9,847 nt of DNA, from NCBI GenBank assembly GCA_039795715.1, contig JBDKLD010000074.1, positions 1-9,847 of the forward strand. The letters are read 5' to 3'. The notes under the pieces are model-generated. The model saw only the letters and a program-made list of their open reading frames with translations. It made no database searches and was not told the DNA's origin. Below, piece by piece: positions 6,154 through 9,847 of the stretch; position 1 is the stretch's first letter; every line of letters starts with the position of its first letter. This DNA comes from JAGOSA01 sp039795715. Lineage in GTDB: Bacteria; Patescibacteriota; Minisyncoccia; Phycocordibacterales; UBA9973. The position numbers were made by a program, and so were the translations under genes.

Positions 6154-7458
6154 TTATTGTTCCAAGGTTTCTTTTTCCTCTTGCGCAATTTCTTCTTTGA
6201 GATCACTGAGTTCTTCGAGTCTCTGTTCTTTCTTGATGAGTCGCATGATGTTTTTGGCATGTCGAATCACATGGTGACCAAAGAGGTAGTGTGAAAGTAT
6301 CAAGAGCGCAAAGAGGAGCATCGCGCCGAAAAGCAGAGGCACTTTGTTGTCAGAGACAAATTTCCAAATCAAATTTGGCACACTGATATTTACGAAACCT
6401 TCACGCATGTTGCCTGCATGGTCAAAGGCGCGCACAATAACCTGTGCATTTTTTATTTGATCTGAAGGTAGCTGGTATGGACTTTCTGTTTGCACAAAAA
6501 TTGGCGACGACGTTGCAGCGAGTGCTTTGTCGATCACACCGATTTCATAGTGTTCAACACCAGAGAGCGTATCAGTGGTGAGGAACGAGACGAGAGAACG
6601 CGGAGTTTCAGTTGACGTTAGGTAACCCACCGAAGGAGAAAACACAGCCGGCGGCGTCGTATCAATACGCAATATAAAGTGTGTTGTCGTACTCCATCCG
6701 CCCTGCTTGAATGCCTTGATATGGAAATACCAAAGTCCGTCGCCTAGATTTTCAAAAGATTTTGTCGTTGTGAGTGGGAGCAACGTATTATCAGGAATAG
6801 TGTTGGGATTGTTGTCGAGTACAAAACTAAATGCCGTCACACCAGGATCCGCTTCCCAAGCAACTGTTGGTGAATTGTTGTTATACCAACTTTCTTGAAA
6901 AGGGTGTGTGTCGGAAAATACTCTCACTCCATCAGGAAGCTTCGGCACAATTTCGTACACACCACGACTTGTGTCAAGAATTGTTGCAGAGCCCAAACCA
7001 TCATTCAAAAGAACAGTTGAACCGTTACCGACACTCACTTCGGCTTTTCCCGTAGCTTTGGCTTGGAACGTAATCGCGATAATCAAACCAGAATTTGTGG
7101 TAATGCCACCTGGAATAGTGCCAACAATACTCGCCGTACCCTTTATATTGTCATACGTTGGAGGCTGGACCCAAAGTCCAATGATAGACTTCCCTCCTGA
7201 AGGTTTTACAATAGTCAGTTTCTTGGGATCAAAATTGATATTGAGCTCAATAGTATTGATACTATTTTTCTTGGTATCAATAATCACGGGAACATCAAAT
7301 GTTGAGCCTTCGACAAAAATACCTGAGCGTGGCGTCACTGATATTTCCGTATGTGGCATTACGTCTTTGGCTCTGATATTGACCTGGTTTTGCGCCTGCG
7401 CATAAAAAGCAAAAAAGAGGCTTGGGAGTATGACGATGGCAGTGAGTGCTTTTTTCAT
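6154..7458 (-). CDS. Membrane-anchored cohesin-domain protein 3 (cohesin plus two Ig-like domains)
   Basis: 434 aa. Signal peptide MKKALTAIVILPSLFFAFYAQAQ (1-23); cohesin-like domain about 37-168, with EGSTFDVPVIID (50-61), INFDPKKL (74-81), SIIGLWVQPP (91-100), IPGGITTNSG (115-124) and LLNDGLGSATILD (150-162); two Ig/Fn3-like beta domains about 180-268 and 270-360 (second ending VIVRAFDHAGN); one membrane segment about 373-391; and a charged cytoplasmic tail ending LEELSDLKEEIAQEEKE, probably helical. Cohesins bind dockerins through a beta-sandwich face and hold secreted partners at the cell surface. The frame is open to an ATG at 7500, but starting there adds 14 lysine-rich residues and overlaps the upstream gene by 41 nt. 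The ATG at 7458 lies 1 nt after the upstream stop (TAA-A-ATG), suits translational coupling and gives a standard signal peptide. Last gene of the operon. Domain calls are by eye; binding ability is inferred. Confidence 0.82.
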   Translation of the reverse strand: MKKALTAIVILPSLFFAFYAQAQNQVNIRAKDVMPHTEISVTPRSGIFVEGSTFDVPVIIDTKKNSINTIELNINFDPKKLTIVKPSGGKSIIGLWVQPPTYDNIKGTASIVGTIPGGITTNSGLIIAITFQAKATGKAEVSVGNGSTVLLNDGLGSATILDTSRGVYEIVPKLPDGVRVFSDTHPFQESWYNNNSPTVAWEADPGVTAFSFVLDNNPNTIPDNTLLPLTTTKSFENLGDGLWYFHIKAFKQGGWSTTTHFILRIDTTPPAVFSPSVGYLTSTETPRSLVSFLTTDTLSGVEHYEIGVIDKALAATSSPIFVQTESPYQLPSDQIKNAQVIVRAFDHAGNMREGFVNISVPNLIWKFVSDNKVPLLFGAMLLFALLILSHYLFGHHVIRHAKNIMRLIKKEQRLEELSDLKEEIAQEEKETLEQ

Positions 7459-7459
7459 T

Positions 7460-8416
7460 TTATTCTTTGTCTTCGTGCTCTTTTTCAACTTCAAGAACAA
7501 TACGCCTTTCTTCGGTGGTGAGTTTTTTATGGTGCTTGAGTTTTTTGATTATTTTTACACGTTCAGCAATATCCATGTTGAGGAATTTGTAGAGCTGGTT
7601 TTTCTCACGCTCTTCCTCAACTGTTCCATCTCGAACAGCGTTACGCAAAGCGATGTACTTGTGCCAGAAGTAGAGGATAAGAAAGACGAGGAGTAAGATA
7701 AAGAAAATGATGATGGAATTTGAAAGATGTAACTTATCCCAGAAAGAAATTGGGGTAGGTACTGTTTCTACTTGGTTATTTTGCGGAATCTCCACCACTG
7801 GTGGAACATACGTTTCCGGGATCACTTCAACTTTCTCAATCTCAGGAGCTGGCTTGAGAATTGTTGTTTGCGGTTCTGGTGTAGGCTTTGGCTTTGTCTC
7901 TACTTTTGTCTCAGGTTTTGGTTCAGTTTTTGGCTTGGCTTCAGCAAATGAAAAAGAGGCTCCACTTGAGCCAGTGTAAATCTCAGTCCCCGATCCATCA
8001 TTCGCGAGCACCGACCCTCCGGAAATAGAGAGCTGTGCTGTGCCGGAAGCTTTTACTTTAAAATTTATCGTGATAGTTTTCCCTCGATTGCCGATGTAGC
8101 CTGGATTTAAAATGACTGCTTCAAAGTTGGCTTTACCACTCGAATTTGAAAAAGATGGCTCAACTGCCCAGAGCGAAGCGATCGAACCGCTCTTGGAAAC
8201 AGAAGTCGCAGTGAGAATATTGGTCGGGAATGAAACAGTTCCCGACATGGCATTCATCGATTGGTCGGTGCTCGATGTGTACACGGCAACAGAAAAAGTA
8301 TCCCCGACAGCATAAGAGCCGGACGCCGGAGAAAAGTACAGTGTCGCAGCCTTTGATGTATGAGGGATTATTACCAAAAGAGCGACAAATAAGAACAGTT
8401 TAAAAAATCTTGCCAT
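7460..8416 (-). CDS. Membrane-anchored cohesin-domain protein 2 (Pro/Lys/Glu linker)
   Basis: 318 aa. Signal peptide MARFFKLFLFVALLVIIPHT ending SKA (21-23); cohesin-like domain about 25-158 with VGDTFSVAVYTSS (37-49), AMSGTVSFP (56-64), SIASLWAVEP (78-87), GYIGNRGKTITINFKVKASG (106-125) and VLANDGSGTEIY (136-147). It is followed by a 60-residue linker rich in Pro, Lys and Glu (KPKTEPKPETKVETKPKPTP at 161-180), unlike the Ig-like spacers of its neighbours, a membrane segment about 233-252, and a long charged cytoplasmic tail (253-318) with helical character. The linker should project the cohesin away from the membrane or across the cell wall. The frame opens at 8449, but MARFF at 8416 gives a proper signal peptide; it overlaps the end of the upstream gene by 17 nt. 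The stop is followed after 1 nt by the next start. Confidence 0.82.
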   Translation of the reverse strand: MARFFKLFLFVALLVIIPHTSKAATLYFSPASGSYAVGDTFSVAVYTSSTDQSMNAMSGTVSFPTNILTATSVSKSGSIASLWAVEPSFSNSSGKANFEAVILNPGYIGNRGKTITINFKVKASGTAQLSISGGSVLANDGSGTEIYTGSSGASFSFAEAKPKTEPKPETKVETKPKPTPEPQTTILKPAPEIEKVEVIPETYVPPVVEIPQNNQVETVPTPISFWDKLHLSNSIIIFFILLLVFLILYFWHKYIALRNAVRDGTVEEEREKNQLYKFLNMDIAERVKIIKKLKHHKKLTTEERRIVLEVEKEHEDKE

Positions 8417-9329
8417 GTTTTCTTGATCTAACGATACGATACGCAACAAATGCGATGATCAAGATAAGTATACTAAAGAATATGACACTTTTATACCCCA
8501 TATGCTCGGCGGATACAGTTTCTACACGTTCGTTGCCACTTTTATCGATTGCTTTTACTTTGACCCTCGAGGTGAGATTCTGGTTTTTGAGAACATAAGG
8601 ACTTTCTGCCGTAGTGTATTTGCCCCAAAAACCCTCCTTTACTTCAAAGTGGTCTATGCCGGACTGCTTGTCGTCTGCGACAAAAGCAATAAAGTACTGG
8701 TTGTCATATAGGTTTGGATCGCGAGTGATTTTAGGAGTAAAAGACTCGGGCTTGATTGTATCTTCTGGGGCAGTATACGTATTGCCTGCTGGAGTTGAGA
8801 TGACAGAAAGTGCGAGCGGTGCGTGGGTAATAGACGTTTTTGTCCCCTGGCCATCATTTCGTAAGATTGTTTCGTCTGTCGATGAGATTGATGTGTTGCC
8901 AGATTTTTGCGCGGTAAAAATTATCGAGAACAAATACCCTTTATCCCCCACATAGCCACCAGGAATAATACCTGAGAACGTTACCGCGCCAGGCATCGTA
9001 GCATCGGTACTGATTGCTGGTCTCTCTACCCACATATTCACTATCGAATTTCCATCTCGAATATCAGTAACTGTAAAATTGTCTTTTGAAAAAGAAATTG
9101 TCCCGGAAATTGCGTTGAGGCTTTCACTTGTAGTATTGAGAAAGACACCAATTTCAAATGATTGGCCAATACTCACCTCTTTTTGATTGGAACCAAAGAA
9201 GATTTCTGCTGCTTGCACGGTATTTACTGTACTCGCAATGCTCACTGCAAAAAAACAGGCAATCGCAAAAAAAATACCGGTGATTGTTTTTTTGTTTTTT
9301 ATTTTATTTTTTCTTAATGTGAATTTCAT
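8400..9329 (-). CDS. Membrane-anchored cohesin-domain protein 1 (cohesin plus one Ig-like domain)
   Basis: 309 aa. A long lysine-rich n-region and hydrophobic core form the signal peptide, with likely cleavage after VQA (residue 40). The cohesin-like domain spans about 42-177: EVSIGQSFEIGVFLNTTSES (51-70), AISGTISFS (73-81), SIVNMWVERP (95-104), IPGGYVGDKGYLFSIIFTAQ (122-141), ILRNDGQGTKTSI (155-167). One Ig-like domain follows (about 190-275, ending VKVKAIDKSGNERVET), then a membrane segment about 280-298 and a short basic tail RSRKHGKIF, which fixes the C-terminus inside. The DGQGT, DGSGT and DGLGS motifs at the same place in all three proteins mark them as paralogues. The start lies 22 nt after the dockerin gene's stop. 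GGAG lies 13 nt before the ATG, rather far for a Shine-Dalgarno site but the only candidate in the window. It may be the main anchor, being next to the dockerin gene. Confidence 0.84.
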   Translation of the reverse strand: MKFTLRKNKIKNKKTITGIFFAIACFFAVSIASTVNTVQAAEIFFGSNQKEVSIGQSFEIGVFLNTTSESLNAISGTISFSKDNFTVTDIRDGNSIVNMWVERPAISTDATMPGAVTFSGIIPGGYVGDKGYLFSIIFTAQKSGNTSISSTDETILRNDGQGTKTSITHAPLALSVISTPAGNTYTAPEDTIKPESFTPKITRDPNLYDNQYFIAFVADDKQSGIDHFEVKEGFWGKYTTAESPYVLKNQNLTSRVKVKAIDKSGNERVETVSAEHMGYKSVIFFSILILIIAFVAYRIVRSRKHGKIF

Positions 9330-9351
9330 ATGAATATGTTAGCTCCGCATA

Positions 9352-9847
9352 CTAACCAGTCCAATAGTAAGCAATAATAGAGAAGTCGACGAGGTTAATT
9401 TTGCCGTCTTTGCTGAGCTTGGTTTTTTCAATTTCTTTGAAACTCTCTGACAATGGCCGATTGTACCAATATGCCGCAATAGAAAAGTCTAAAATATCAA
9501 CTCTCTTGTCGCAGTTGAGGTCCGCCATTGTACATTCCCCCGGTTTCTTGTCTATGTTTTGATTGCCTACAGTAAAGAGCGCTGCTTGACCATAGTTACT
9601 AGCAAACTCTGAAGTGAGCGAAGCTTTAGACTTGGTACTATGCGAGCCGAGCTCAAGCTTGGTGGTATCAAAACGAGTAAGGTAAACACCATTTTTGTCG
9701 GACTGTGCATTAGCAAAAAATTGCTGATTGGAATTGACTTGTATGGTAATCGTCGCCTCAGTAGCTGATTGTCCAAAAATTGTTATATCATCGCCTTTTT
9801 TGACCTGACTTTTGTCGACCGAAATAGATGGCGCGATAAATATTCCA
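9352..9847 (-). CDS. Secreted protein with C-terminal dockerin domain (C-terminal part only)
   Basis: An open minus-strand frame runs from the right edge to a TAG at 9354-9352; 164 residues are visible. The first part is an Ig-like beta domain (IAPSISVDKSQVKKGDDITI ... GQAALFTVG). The last ~60 residues are a type I-like dockerin with two Ca-binding repeats. Repeat 1 is DLNCDKRVDILDFSIAAYW (codons from 9522), with ligands at all EF-hand positions: D1, N3, D5, D9, D12. Repeat 2 is KLSKDGKINLVDFSIIAYYW (from 9420), where position 1 is K and 3 is S but D5, N9 and D12 remain. The repeats are 34 residues apart. Cysteines in GEC and LNC could pair. The protein ends AYYWTG. Dockerins bind cohesins, and three cohesin genes follow immediately in the same direction. 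The rest of the protein, which would show its enzymatic or adhesive role, is outside the window. Confidence 0.87.
   Translation of the reverse strand, partial: GIFIAPSISVDKSQVKKGDDITIFGQSATEATITIQVNSNQQFFANAQSDKNGVYLTRFDTTKLELGSHSTKSKASLTSEFASNYGQAALFTVGNQNIDKKPGECTMADLNCDKRVDILDFSIAAYWYNRPLSESFKEIEKTKLSKDGKINLVDFSIIAYYWTG

Noticed and set aside
6908..7405. 165-codon open frame on the plus strand opposite cohesin protein 3
   Set aside because: The reverse frame of a well-supported gene with signal peptide and cohesin domain; no promoter and no recognisable domain.
9325..9334. 10-bp palindrome TTCATATGAA at the start codon of cohesin protein 1
   Set aside because: Short, AT-rich and arises from the CATATG around the ATG; expected by chance.

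Overview
The window most likely comes from a small-genome bacterium of the Candidate Phyla Radiation (Patescibacteria, Parcubacteria-like). This is an inference. It rests on secreted cohesin and dockerin proteins of the kind often annotated in those genomes, a dockerin ending in DFSIIAYYWTG, an almost complete lack of Shine-Dalgarno sequences, mixed GC content, and housekeeping genes standing alone rather than in pathway operons. The standard bacterial code fits: recJ ends in TGA and no gene needs TGA read as an amino acid.

Left part (1-3197). The 5' end of an RNase HI gene (rnhA) leaves the window on the left. Two unrecognised, AT-rich genes follow, one on each strand, facing each other over two back-to-back terminators. 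Beyond them is a complete recJ (single-strand DNA 5'-3' exonuclease) on the minus strand. RNase HI and RecJ both belong to nucleic-acid repair and processing; the two unknown genes look like later insertions between them.

Middle part (3198-6130). A HIT-family nucleotide hydrolase/transferase is divergent from recJ. A lone PurN-like formyltransferase lies on the minus strand. A long single-pass surface protein on the plus strand has a cytoplasmic helical module, a proline-rich linker, one membrane segment, a large outside domain and a cysteine-containing, pilin-like C-terminal domain. Its most likely start is 4463.

Right part (6154-9847). A minus-strand gene cluster reads, in order of transcription: a secreted protein ending in a two-repeat dockerin (cut by the window edge; not predicted as an intact gene here), then three consecutive genes that each encode a signal peptide, one cohesin-like domain, a spacer, a C-terminal membrane segment and a charged cytoplasmic tail. 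Gaps of 22 nt, a 17-nt overlap and a 1-nt gap argue for one operon. The simplest reading is a miniature cell-surface docking system: a dockerin-tagged secreted protein that could be held by three alternative membrane-anchored cohesins. Binding specificity cannot be judged from sequence alone.

Regulation. Four unrelated genes (rnhA, recJ, HIT, purN-like) each have a recognisable -10 hexamer ending exactly 6 nt before the start codon, so transcription should begin at or next to the start codon. This suggests leaderless mRNAs. The two unknown genes share identical -35/-10 hexamers (TTGACT/TATAGT). No rRNA, tRNA, CRISPR array or transposase was seen, and no stretch over 300 bases lacks a gene.
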